Shown piece after piece: positions 15,197 to 25,308 of a stretch of 64,000 bases of DNA. Every line of letters starts with the position of its first letter. The stretch's first letter is position 1. The translations under genes were made by a program, and so were the position numbers. The notes under the pieces were generated by a model, which was given only the letters and a program-made list of their open reading frames with translations, ran no database searches and was not told where the DNA came from. The DNA comes from Planctomycetota bacterium (GTDB taxonomy: Bacteria > Planctomycetota > UBA1135 > GCA-002686595), in NCBI GenBank assembly GCA_023150475.1, contig JAKLKU010000006.1:62001-126000 (forward strand), read 5' to 3'.

Positions 15197-16816
15197 ATGT
15201 TCGGCGACATGATCACCGACGAAGAGATCGAACGCGCGCTCGGCGAGCTCGAGGCGCGACTCCTCGAGGACCCCTCGAGCGAGCGCGAACGGACCAAGGC
15301 GCGCCGCGAGTTCTTCGGCGACGACTCGACGCGCGACGAACTGGCGGAGCGACGGTTTCGCGAGTGGTTCCTGCTCGAACGACCGACGGATGCGTGGCAG
15401 ACGCCGCCGATCCGCGAGCTCGCGCAGGACCTCGTCAGCCGCGGTCAGCTCGACGCCGATGCCCTCGGCGCGCTCGCGAACTCGTTCTGCGGCGTGTTCA
15501 CGGTCACGTCGGTGGTCGCAGGCGAAGGTGTCTGGTTGCGCGATCTCTCGAGCGGCGGTGAGCACCCGCTGATCGAACGCGAAGGCTCCGCGGCTCTCGA
15601 ACCCGGCGACGTGCTGATCGGACGCTTGTTCGTGTTCGGGCCGACCGCCAATCGAATCTCCCGCGCTGCGGCCGTGTTCCGCGAACCGAAGCTGCAGCGC
15701 GCGCTCGAACGTGACCTCGAAGCGGCGCGAGCGCGACGACGCGGGGTGCCTCGGCTCTCGCAGTTGGATCTCGAGCGGATGTTCTGGCCGAAGAGCGTCA
15801 CGCCGACGGGCGCGAGCGCCGTCGAAACGGCGCGCGTGTGGCTCGCTGCCTCCGGGGTCCCGCGCGAAGCGATCGACGGCGTCTTCGCGGAACTCGCGAC
15901 GATGCCGCCGGACGAGAACCGTTGGACGTTCGGTGCGCACGACGCGCTCGGTGCTGTGCTCGACCGGCTCGCGTTCGAGACCGACGTCGATCTCGAAGCT
16001 GCGAGGCGACTCTTGCTCGCGGCGTGGCTCGAACTCTCCGAGCGCGAGTCGGCCCCCGGCCAACCCGTGCCGACCGAAGCCGAGGAGCGCGACGTCAAGG
16101 CGGCGCTCGCCGCGTTCGATCGTGGTCGCGCCGAAGGTCGGGATCTCGAGCGGCTGTTCGCCGAGCTCGAACGCGATCTCGGTCTCGACGCCGACGACGA
16201 GGACCCGGAAGACGTCGCACCCGACTTCCCTGGCGTCGTCGGCGCCGTCGTCGAAGAGTTCCTCTGGGAGACGGAACGAGAACACGGCGCGGAGGTGGCG
16301 CGCGCGTTCGAGTCGATCCGGCACTTGGCGGCGTTCGGCCAATCGATCGGCGTGTTCGAGAATCTTGGGCCGCGCGAGCTGCTGACGTATGCCACCGTTT
16401 GGCTGCCGGAACGCGGCGAACTCGTGGACGCGGCTGCCGCGCGGCAAGCGCTCGTCGCGCTGCGCGCGTTCTGCGACTGGGCGGCGGAACGCCAAGGTCT
16501 CGACGTGGACGAGGACTTCCGGGTGCGGCTCGGCGCGCTCGAAGAGTCCTTGCCGCGGATCGCGACGGCCAATCGTTTCGTCGAACCCGGTGTCGTGGAT
16601 CGCGGAGAACTTTGCGAAGTCAAGTCGATCAGCGACACGGGCATCGTCGAGTTGACGACGCGCGCGGGCCTGCTTCGGAACGCCGCGCCTCGACCGGAAC
16701 TCGCGACGCACCTGCAGTCCGGCGACCGCGTGCGCGCGCTCCTCGAGCGCGACGGCGGCGTGCGAGTGCTGCGCTGCTTCCCGCGCGAATGCGCCGCGGT
16801 GCTGGAGCGCGACTGA
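15197..16816 (+). CDS. conserved-looking cytoplasmic protein of unknown function
   Basis: A 539-residue acidic soluble protein I cannot assign. The first 35 residues are a Glu/Arg-rich helix. Residues of about 45-60 contain FREWFLLERPTDAW, and the segment after it (IRELAQDLVSRGQLD...CGVFTV...GEGVWLRDLSSG...LEPGDVLIGRLF) looks like a small beta-barrel. A long helical middle follows. The C-terminus (about 470-539) again resembles an S1/OB-like barrel: GELCEVKSISDTGIVELTTRAG ... LQSGDRVRALLERDG. There is no signal peptide. Start options are ATG 15197 and ATG 15209; a TAAGAT hexamer at 15192 touches the first, favouring the second. It diverges from the riboswitch unit. Confidence 0.75.
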   Translation: MFGDMITDEEIERALGELEARLLEDPSSERERTKARREFFGDDSTRDELAERRFREWFLLERPTDAWQTPPIRELAQDLVSRGQLDADALGALANSFCGVFTVTSVVAGEGVWLRDLSSGGEHPLIEREGSAALEPGDVLIGRLFVFGPTANRISRAAAVFREPKLQRALERDLEAARARRRGVPRLSQLDLERMFWPKSVTPTGASAVETARVWLAASGVPREAIDGVFAELATMPPDENRWTFGAHDALGAVLDRLAFETDVDLEAARRLLLAAWLELSERESAPGQPVPTEAEERDVKAALAAFDRGRAEGRDLERLFAELERDLGLDADDEDPEDVAPDFPGVVGAVVEEFLWETEREHGAEVARAFESIRHLAAFGQSIGVFENLGPRELLTYATVWLPERGELVDAAAARQALVALRAFCDWAAERQGLDVDEDFRVRLGALEESLPRIATANRFVEPGVVDRGELCEVKSISDTGIVELTTRAGLLRNAAPRPELATHLQSGDRVRALLERDGGVRVLRCFPRECAAVLERD

Positions 16817-16906
16817 CGCCCGTCGGCCCAACGCGGTCGCGGTGCTCGCCGCGCGAACGGCCACGACGTCGCCCGATGCCGTAAGCGGTCGTGCGCGAAC
16901 CGCGGT

Positions 16907-17530
16907 CTAACTGCCCGAAGCCGCCGGGATCTGCACTTCGGTGACGAGCTCGCTCCAGTCGCTGACCGCGCCCGGGTGGATCCAGTAGATCTCGCGGATC
17001 GGTCCGGCCTCGCGCCAGCGCATCTTCTCGAGGAACGCGAAGACGCCGGGATACGCGCGCGGCACTTCGGGATACGGACCGCCGACGAACGCGTAGACCA
17101 CCGTCGTCGCGGGCAAGATGTCGGTCGCGAGCGGCGGCTCGACGGAGACCAACCGGGCGATCGGGAAACACGCCCGAGCGCGAAGCTCTTCGGTCGCGAC
17201 CTCCGCCGGATCGTCGTAGAAGAGCGCGAACGGCGGACCGCTCGGCTCGAGCCCTTGTTCGCGCAGCGCGCGATCGGCCGTTTCGAGCGTCGGGCCGATC
17301 TGGGTGTAACTGCCTCGCAGTTCGACGTACGCGTAGACCTGGTCGAGGCGTTGTTTCCAATTCGCCTCGACGTGTTCGAATGGCGCCCTGGCGATCGGCA
17401 GGTCGGCGAGCTCCTCGGCGCGAGGAGAGTCCGCGGGCGGCGTCGCGGTCGTGGCGCAAGCGCCGCCGGAGCACGCGAGGAACAGGACGAGCAGAGTGCG
17501 GACGACGGACGGGAACGACGGGACGCGCAT
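16907..17530 (-). CDS. exported GyrI-like/effector-binding-domain protein, probable lipoprotein
   Basis: A 207-residue protein with a signal sequence (VVRTLLVLFLACSGGACA) whose cysteines at the cleavage region suggest lipidation, although the lipobox FLAC is not ideal. The mature part, about residues 50-200, matches the pattern of the GyrI-like small-molecule-binding fold: AYVELRGSYTQIGPTLETADRAL, PPFALFYDDPAEV, the central YAFVGGPYPEVPRAYPGVFAFL and the closing IREIYWIHPGA. These domains usually sense or sequester drugs; an envelope-anchored version could act as a ligand-binding lipoprotein. ATG 17530 precedes the signal peptide directly. The frame is open further upstream but without domain character. 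Confidence 0.75.
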   Translation of the reverse strand: MRVPSFPSVVRTLLVLFLACSGGACATTATPPADSPRAEELADLPIARAPFEHVEANWKQRLDQVYAYVELRGSYTQIGPTLETADRALREQGLEPSGPPFALFYDDPAEVATEELRARACFPIARLVSVEPPLATDILPATTVVYAFVGGPYPEVPRAYPGVFAFLEKMRWREAGPIREIYWIHPGAVSDWSELVTEVQIPAASGS

Positions 17531-17815
17531 GGCGGACGTGTCGGAGAATGCAGGCCCGGCCTTGAGGCGCGGGCCGTCGCGCGCGGGACGGACGTGGATG
17601 CCCGGAGCTTCGGGCCGGTTGCCGGCGCCCGCAGTTTGGGCCGGCGCTGATAACGTCTGATAATATACGTGATGTAGCATTATTGGCGGCTGTGCACCGC
17701 GCTGCGGCGGTTCGTCGTGCGCGGCACGTCCTCTTGGGTCGTGACCGGTCGCGCACGTTGAACCAGGCGCGCCGGGCTTGCTGGGGTCGCCGGCGCGATC
17801 GATCGTCCGGCGCGT

Positions 17816-17857
17816 GGCGCGCCGCCGGAGGCGCGCCGCCGGAGGCGCGCCGCTGAG
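17816..17857. repeat. three tandem 14-base repeats
   Basis: GGCGCGCCGCCGGA occurs twice in direct succession (17816-17829, 17830-17843) and a third, slightly diverged copy follows (GGCGCGCCGCTGAG). Each unit contains the palindrome GGCGCGCC, so copies can pair with each other as hairpins. Confidence 0.7.
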
Positions 17858-17869
17858 GCGAGCGTCGCC

Positions 17870-17898
17870 TTGGTCGCGCGGATCCACACCGCTACGTT
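17870..17898 (+). promoter_or_regulatory. candidate promoter of the MaoC-family gene
   Basis: TTGGTC (17870-17875), a 17-base spacer and TACGTT (17893-17898) lie 25 bases before ATG 17924. The CGCTACGTT -10 context recurs upstream of sdhC as GGCTACGTT. Confidence 0.45.
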
Positions 17899-17923
17899 CT
17901 GAACGGCTAGCTTCTGCGCCCGC

Positions 17924-18451
17924 ATGTCCGACGACGTCCAGCCCCCGGTTCCGCTCGGTCCCGCGTTTCGTGGTCGTGTGTTCGACTCCTTCCAGGTCGG
18001 CGAAGTGATCCGCTCGGGCGCCCGAACGATCACGACCGCGGACGTGGTCGCGTTCGCCGGATTGTCGGGCGACTTCAACCCGGCTCACGTCGACGAGTCG
18101 TTCGCCAGCACGAGCGCGTTTCGCGGCACGATCGCTCACGGGATGTTGGTGCAGTCGGTAGTGAGCGGTCTCGCGTATCAAACGGGCGTCTTCGACGGAA
18201 CGGTGGTCGCGTTCGTCGAACTCGTGTTGCGCTTCGAAGCTCCGGTCCGTCCCGGCACGAGCGTGCACCTCGAGTTGACCGTCGTCGAAAAGGAAGCCGA
18301 AGCCGGACCAAAACGCGGTTGGATCCGATTCGCCGCCCGGGTGTACGACCAAACCGGCCAGCGCGTCAGCGACGGCACGTGGACGCTGCTCGTCGCGCGA
18401 ACGGTCGCGAAGCGACGGTATCCGGCGCGTGCCGCGCCGTCCGCCGACTGA
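17924..18451 (+). CDS. MaoC-like hot-dog-fold dehydratase
   Basis: Probably hydrates or dehydrates an acyl thioester (R-specific enoyl-CoA hydratase type). The 175-residue protein has the hydratase-2 motif as VVAFAGLSGDFNPAHVDESF (about residues 46-65). The catalytic Asp and His are spaced D-x4-H (D57 and H62), followed by FRGTIAHGML with the conserved glycine. The single-domain length is normal. ATG 17924 lies 25 bases behind a candidate promoter. It converges on the minus-strand gene with only two bases between stops. No neighbouring beta-oxidation gene is seen, so the substrate is unknown. Confidence 0.87.
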   Translation: MSDDVQPPVPLGPAFRGRVFDSFQVGEVIRSGARTITTADVVAFAGLSGDFNPAHVDESFASTSAFRGTIAHGMLVQSVVSGLAYQTGVFDGTVVAFVELVLRFEAPVRPGTSVHLELTVVEKEAEAGPKRGWIRFAARVYDQTGQRVSDGTWTLLVARTVAKRRYPARAAPSAD

Positions 18452-18453
18452 CG

Positions 18454-18939
18454 TCACTTCCTCGGCGTCGCGCCCGGGAAGCCGCCGCTGCCAGACAGTT
18501 CGAGCGGCAGCCAATCGAGCTCGAAGCCGACGAGCGACGGACGGCGCTGCGGTCCCCGTGCGGCCGTGTGATCGATCACCGTCAACGTGTACGGTCGAGG
18601 CTCGAGCCGCGCGCTGTCGTGTTCGGCAAGCGCGAGCGTCGAGGCGACGAACTCCGCGATGCGTAGAGGTGAAGCGAGCCAGAGCACTTCGCGCCGGCTC
18701 GAGTCGCTCGAACCACGCGCATGCAGAGCGTCGAGCCCATCTCGAGGTGTCGCCGCCCAGGCGCCGGGGCTCGAATCCAACGCGAAGCTGCGTACGAACT
18801 CGGGCGAGTCCGCGAACCGCGCGACGAGTTCCGCGCGGGCGGCGAGGCTCTGGACGAGCTCGAGGAACTCGCGGTCGGCTCGGGTGTTCGGGTCCTCGTT
18901 CGCGGCGGCCACGCACCACAACCTGAGCACGTCGTTCAT
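18454..18939 (-). CDS. hypothetical protein, 161 residues
   Basis: Unrecognised small soluble protein. It begins with [32 protein letters not shown] split into two helices, then alternates helices and short strands ([34 protein letters not shown]). No signal peptide, membrane segment, or cofactor motif is visible. It is divergent from sdhC with a 209-base gap and convergent with the MaoC gene with two bases between stops, which supports it as a genuine gene occupying otherwise empty space. Composition is less Arg/Ala-skewed than antisense frames nearby. Confidence 0.6.
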   Translation of the reverse strand: MNDVLRLWCVAAANEDPNTRADREFLELVQSLAARAELVARFADSPEFVRSFALDSSPGAWAATPRDGLDALHARGSSDSSRREVLWLASPLRIAEFVASTLALAEHDSARLEPRPYTLTVIDHTAARGPQRRPSLVGFELDWLPLELSGSGGFPGATPRK

Positions 18940-19086
18940 CGCCCGGACTCTAGCAACGCGGTGTCGCCGGAGGCCGCCGCGCGCAGCGACGAGCTCCGCT
19001 GCGGCCGACGCGGACCGACTCGCGAATCGTCCTCCGACGAGCGCTCGGTCGCTTGCGCGGTCCGAGTCGCGTTTCGACGCGGGCGG

Positions 19087-19115
19087 TTGCCCCGGAACGA
19101 CCGCGCGGCTACGTT
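19087..19115 (+). promoter_or_regulatory. candidate promoter of sdhCAB
   Basis: TTGCCC (19087-19092), a 17-base spacer and TACGTT (19110-19115) lie 33 bases before ATG 19149. The spacing is ideal and the -10 is identical to that of the MaoC gene. Confidence 0.45.
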
Positions 19116-19148
19116 GCGCCGCTTCGAGCCCTGTTCTTGGATACCCGA

Positions 19149-19876
19149 ATGGTCCGACGCATCGCGAGCCTTTGGTCTTCCTCGATCGGCAAGAAGGCCC
19201 TGATGTCCGTCACGGGGCTGTTGCTGATCGGTTTCCTGGTCCTGCACCTCGTCGGCAACCTGCAGCTCTTCGCAGACGACGGCGGCAAGAGCTTCGACGC
19301 GTATGCGGCGAAGCTGAAGTCGTTCGGTCCGCTGCTGTACGTCGCCGAATTCGGACTCGGCGCGCTGTTCCTGGCGCACCTCGCGCTCGGTCTGCGCGTC
19401 ACGTTCGAGAACCGCGCGGCCCGCGCGCAGCGTTACGCTCTCGAGCGCGATCGCGGCGCCCGCAGTTTCGCGTCGGCGACGATGGTGGTCACCGGAGTGA
19501 TCGTGCTGATCTTCCTCGTGATCCACCTGCTCGACTTCCGGCTGCGCGAGATGGCACCGGACGGACTCGCCGCGATGGTCGTGAGGCGACTTTCCGAGCC
19601 CGCCGGCGCGTTGATCTACGTCGTCGGCGTCGCGGCGCTCGGCGTGCACCTTTCGCACGCGTTCCGCAGCGCCTTCCAGACGCTCGGCCTGAGCGGCAAG
19701 GGCTGGGACACGCCGCTCGCGCGGCTCGGCAAGGCGATCGCGATCGTGCTCGGCGTCGGCTTCGCGATGTTCCCGCTCGTCTTCTTCAGCGGCGCGAAGA
19801 AGGCGTCGCACCAAGCGTCGCTCGAGCCGGCGCGTCCGATCCACGCCGCGTCCGACGTCACGACGGAGGCGATCCG

Positions 19877-19880
<4 letters not shown>
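19149..19880 (+). CDS. sdhC: succinate dehydrogenase/fumarate reductase cytochrome b558 subunit
   Basis: Membrane anchor carrying haem b and passing electrons to quinone. The 243-residue protein has five hydrophobic segments, as in the b558 (Bacillus/Bacteroidetes-type, single large anchor) family. Haem-ligand candidates are the histidines in [33 protein letters not shown] and [17 protein letters not shown]. The last motif with LSGKGW is diagnostic for this family. ATG 19149 is chosen because it gives the typical [19 protein letters not shown] start; residues upstream are low-complexity. The stop overlaps sdhA in ATGA. Confidence 0.92.
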
Positions 19881-21828
<1,948 letters not shown>

Positions 21829-21832
<4 letters not shown>

Positions 21833-22638
21833 GCTCGAGTCACGACACGCACGCGTCGCACGCGGCGGCGCCCACGCACGAGAAGAAGCACCTCGCGCTC
21901 ACGTTGCACGTCTGGCGTCAGCGTGCGGCGACGAGCGAGGGCAAGTTCGTCACCTACAAGCTCGACGACGTGTCGCCCGACATGTCGTTCCTCGAGATGC
22001 TCGACGTGCTGAACGAGCGCTTGATCGCGAACGGCGAAGAGCCCATCGCGTTCGACCACGACTGCCGCGAGGGCATCTGCGGCGCGTGCTCGCTGACCAT
22101 CAACGGTCAGCCGCACGGCTTCGAACGCGAGACGACGACGTGTCAGATCCACATGCGGCGTTTCGAGGACGGCCAGACGATCTACATCGAGCCGTTCCGC
22201 GCGAACGCGTTCCCGGTCGTCAAGGATCTCGTCGTCGACCGCGGCGCGTTCGATCGCATCATCGCGGCGGGTGGCTTCATCACGGCGCGAGCCGGCTCCG
22301 CCCCGGACGCCAACGCGTTGCCGATCGCCGGAGACGTCGCGGAATCCGCGATGGACGCGGCGGCCTGCATCGGCTGCGGCGCCTGCGTCGCTTCGTGCAA
22401 GAACGCTTCGGCGATGCTGTTCGTGTCCGCGAAGGTCTCACACCTCGCCTTGCTGCCTCAGGGCCAAGCCGAGCGCAGCCGGCGCGTGCTCGCGATGGTC
22501 GAGCAGATGGACAAGGAAGGTTTCGGCAACTGCACCAACGAGTCGGAGTGCGAAGCCGCCTGTCCGAAGGGCATTTCGGTCGCCAACATCGCGCGGTTGA
22601 ACCGCGAGTACCTGCGCGCGCTGGCCTGCGGCGATTGA
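21829..22638 (+). CDS. sdhB: succinate dehydrogenase/fumarate reductase iron-sulfur subunit
   Basis: Electron-transfer subunit of complex II. From ATG 21829 it has 269 residues. The 2Fe-2S ligands are Cys79, Cys84, Cys87 and Cys105 (CREGICGAC ... C). The 4Fe-4S cluster uses [11 protein letters not shown], and the 3Fe-4S cluster uses [16 protein letters not shown] His-rich N-terminal extension ([20 protein letters not shown]) of about 20 residues is unusual and could be disordered. The start overlaps the sdhA stop in ATGA. A hairpin begins right at the stop. Confidence 0.96.
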
Positions 22639-22662
22639 GTCGGATCCCGCGGCGTATCCGAC
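22639..22662 (+). terminator. hairpin at the end of sdhCAB
   Basis: GTCGGAT (22639-22645) pairs perfectly with ATCCGAC (22656-22662) across a 10-base loop, beginning at the first base after the sdhB stop. No T-tract, so termination would be atypical. The remaining spacer to 22881 shows nothing else convincing. Confidence 0.4.
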
Positions 22663-22881
22663 GCGCATCCGCGCGCGCCGAGTCGCGTCCCGGTTCTCTT
22701 CGGTAGTCGCGGCCATGCGCCGCGCTATACGAGCCGCCCCGTGAGGCAGGCGGGGGGAGCTCGTTCCATGAAGGACGCTGGATCTGCGGCGCGTGCGGGG
22801 CGTTCGTGGTGCTCGCGGCGGTTTCCGCCGGGGACCCGCGTGCCCGCGGCAGCTTTCCGCGACGAGGTTAGACTCACCCGC

Positions 22882-25059
22882 GTGCGCCGCTGGTTGCTGA
22901 GAGGGTTCACGCTCGTCGCGATCGGCCTGTGGTGCGCTCCCGCGGGCGCTCACGGTGGGGTCTTCCCGCCGGTTCCCCCGGCGCCTCCCGCACCGCCAAG
23001 GCAGGCACCGCCGACTCCCGGTCCGCCCAACGGTCCCGCGACGCCGCCCTCGAAGCCGAGCGGTCCGAAGACTCCGTCCCCCACCACTCCGGCCGGTCCC
23101 TGGACGCCCGGCCCGAGCACGCCGAAACCCGCCGTCGCACCGACGACCGGCGAGTGGGACGGCGACCTCGCGAGTTGGCGTGTCTGGTGGCGGTTCAACC
23201 AGGACGAGTTCCTCGAGTTGAAGGCTCGTTTGGGGCGCAAGGCGCCGGTCACCGGAAGCGAGGGGTTCTTCGGGGATGCCGAAAGCGCGGCGATCGATCA
23301 TCAACGAGCGGCGACGAGCGATGTTCTCGAGCGCATCGTGCCGGCCTTGCTGGTGTCCTTGCGGCGCGACGGTGGAACCGACGTGACGACTGCAGCGTTG
23401 ATCGCGCTCGCGCGCGTCGGTGAACGCTCGACGACCGACGGCTCGACGCCGCATGCCGCGGCGCTGAGTCCGCTGTTGCGACATCCGAACCAGGAGATCG
23501 CGGAGACGGCCGCGCTCGCGTTCGGCATCCTCGGCGCGAACTCGCCGCGCAACGTGGACTTGCTCTCGCGCTTCGTGAGCGACGACCGTGCCGGACTCGC
23601 GAGTCTCCACGGTCTCGAATTCGCCAAACCCATCTCGGACCGCAGTCGTTGTTTCGGTCTCTTCGGACTCGGCTTGCTCGGGGAAGGTTGCGCCGATCCC
23701 TACTTGCGGCGCAGCATCGTCGCGACGCTCGAACACGAACTCGATCGAGGGCTCTCGGAAGCGTCGGCCGATACCGCGGTCGCGGCACTCACCGCGCTCG
23801 GCCTCGTGGCCTTGGACTCGCGCGCCTCGCGCGCCGCGAACTCCACGGGGGAAGCCTCCGGCGCGCGTTCCGACATCCCGTCGCGCTCCGTCGAGGAACA
23901 GCTCGCGAAACTCTTCGCCGTGTACGTGGACGAGCGCGTGCAGGACTTGGTGCGTGCCCACGTGCCGATCGCGCTCGCGCGCTTGCTCGAGCGTCGTGCG
24001 AGCGGCCCGTGGCGCGAGCGGATCATGCGCCGACTCATCGCCGATCTCTCGCCCAACGCGCGCGCGTCGGGCTTGCTGCAGCGCAGCGCCGTGCAGGCGC
24101 TCGGGCGGCTCGCGACGGCGGCACCCGATGAGTTGGACGTGGAGGCTCGCGCGGCGTTGCTCGGCGCGCTCGAAGCGCGCGATCAGTTCGTGCGGCGTTT
24201 CGCGTGCATCGCGTTGGCGCACGCCGGGTCGCACGCTGCCGCTGACCACGACGCCGGCGCCGCCGAAGCAGACGACGAAGGCGACGAAGTCGACCAGGCC
24301 GGCAAAGAAGCCCGCGTCGTCGCGGCGGCAAATGCCGCGGACGAAGTTCGGTCGCGGCTGATCCAAGGTCTCGAAGCCGACAAGGCCGGTGCGTCGAGTT
24401 GGGCGGCGCTTTCGCTCGGCGTCCTCGAGCACAGACTGCGGCGCGACGGTGCCAGCGTGCCGGAACGGACGGTGAAGGCGCTGCTCGCGGCTCGCAAACG
24501 GGCGCGCACGAGCGAAGATCGTGGCGCGTGCACTCTCGCGCTCGGCTTGATCGGCGATCCCGTCGCCGCGGAGGTGCTGCGCGACGCATTCGCGGACGAG
24601 CGCAATCCCGAGACGCAAGGTGATCTCGCGTTGGCGCTCGGACTGGTCGGAGACGCGACGGCGATCGATGCGATTCGCGAACTGCTCTCCCGCTCGCGTT
24701 ACCAACCGTCGCTCCTGATCTCCGCGGCGACCGGCCTCGGCTTGCTGGGCGACGTCCGCCTCGTGCCCTCGCTCGTCGACCTCTTGTCGCGTTCGACGAC
24801 CCAGGCCTCGCAAGGAGCCGTCGCTGCGGCGCTCGGGCGTATCGGCGACGTGCGTTCGATCGAACCGCTCGTCGAGTTGGCCGCTCGCGCGGACGTGACC
24901 GACGGCGCCCGCGCGTTTGCGACCGTCGCGCTCGGGATGGTCGGGGACCGACGGCCGTTGCCGTGGCGGATGAGTCTCGCGCGCGACCTCAACTACACGG
25001 CCGGGACGCCGTCGTTGATGACGCCGGAAAACGCGAGCGGCGTGCTCGACATCCTGTGA
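22882..25059 (+). CDS. exported HEAT-repeat protein, copy 1
   Basis: 725-residue secreted protein, first of three tandem paralogues. GTG 22882 gives a good signal peptide (RRWLLRGFTLVAIGLWCAPAGAHGG). It is followed by a Pro/Gly/Thr-rich linker of about 70 residues and the family signature LASWRVWWRFNQDEFLELK. The rest is alpha-helical repeat: modules of about 35-40 residues such as AALAFGILGANSPRN, ALALGLVGDATAIDAI and AAALGRIGDVRSIEPLVELA are HEAT/PBS-lyase-type. An acidic insert (EADDEGDEVDQAGKEA) interrupts near residue 470. The C-terminus ends in DLNYTAGTPSLMTPENASGV-LDIL, shared with copy 2. Likely a periplasmic or surface protein-binding scaffold; function unknown. Confidence 0.85.
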   Translation: MRRWLLRGFTLVAIGLWCAPAGAHGGVFPPVPPAPPAPPRQAPPTPGPPNGPATPPSKPSGPKTPSPTTPAGPWTPGPSTPKPAVAPTTGEWDGDLASWRVWWRFNQDEFLELKARLGRKAPVTGSEGFFGDAESAAIDHQRAATSDVLERIVPALLVSLRRDGGTDVTTAALIALARVGERSTTDGSTPHAAALSPLLRHPNQEIAETAALAFGILGANSPRNVDLLSRFVSDDRAGLASLHGLEFAKPISDRSRCFGLFGLGLLGEGCADPYLRRSIVATLEHELDRGLSEASADTAVAALTALGLVALDSRASRAANSTGEASGARSDIPSRSVEEQLAKLFAVYVDERVQDLVRAHVPIALARLLERRASGPWRERIMRRLIADLSPNARASGLLQRSAVQALGRLATAAPDELDVEARAALLGALEARDQFVRRFACIALAHAGSHAAADHDAGAAEADDEGDEVDQAGKEARVVAAANAADEVRSRLIQGLEADKAGASSWAALSLGVLEHRLRRDGASVPERTVKALLAARKRARTSEDRGACTLALGLIGDPVAAEVLRDAFADERNPETQGDLALALGLVGDATAIDAIRELLSRSRYQPSLLISAATGLGLLGDVRLVPSLVDLLSRSTTQASQGAVAAALGRIGDVRSIEPLVELAARADVTDGARAFATVALGMVGDRRPLPWRMSLARDLNYTAGTPSLMTPENASGVLDIL

Positions 25060-25232
25060 CGCGCCGTGGCCGGCACGACTCGATTGCTACGCGCGCGAAA
25101 CGCGGGGCCCCGTCGATCTCCAAGCGCCGCCCGGGAGGTGCCCGCGTGCTGCCGGACCGACAATGGCGGCGGCGGGCCAGTCCGAGCGGTTTCAGCGCCA
25201 TCCGTTGCGAGCGCTGCTCACGCGCGGCTTGC

Positions 25233-25247
25233 TGGCACGACCCTTGC
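25233..25247 (+). promoter_or_regulatory. sigma54-type promoter motif upstream of HEAT copy 2
   Basis: TGGCACGACCCTTGC matches the RpoN -24/-12 consensus TGGCAC-N5-TTGC exactly, with GG and GC at the required spacing. The predicted start near 25258 gives a leader of about 50 bases to ATG 25309. No enhancer-binding regulator gene is next to it. The neighbouring copies 1 and 3 lack this motif. Confidence 0.5.
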
Positions 25248-25308
25248 GCTCTCCGACGCGGAAGACCATCCTTTGGGCCTGCTCGGTCGAACCCCCACTT
25301 TCGCTCCC

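Larger units (their letters stand above)
17531..17923. other. 393-base intergenic region between divergent genes
   Basis: Contains an unusually AT-rich patch (about 17648-17690) with ATAAT and ATTAT half-sites about 14 bases apart, the most AT-rich DNA noticed here and a likely promoter or operator for the minus-strand lipoprotein gene. It also holds three 14-base tandem repeats (17816-17857) and a promoter for the MaoC gene (17870-17898). No convincing coding sequence is seen. Confidence 0.5.
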
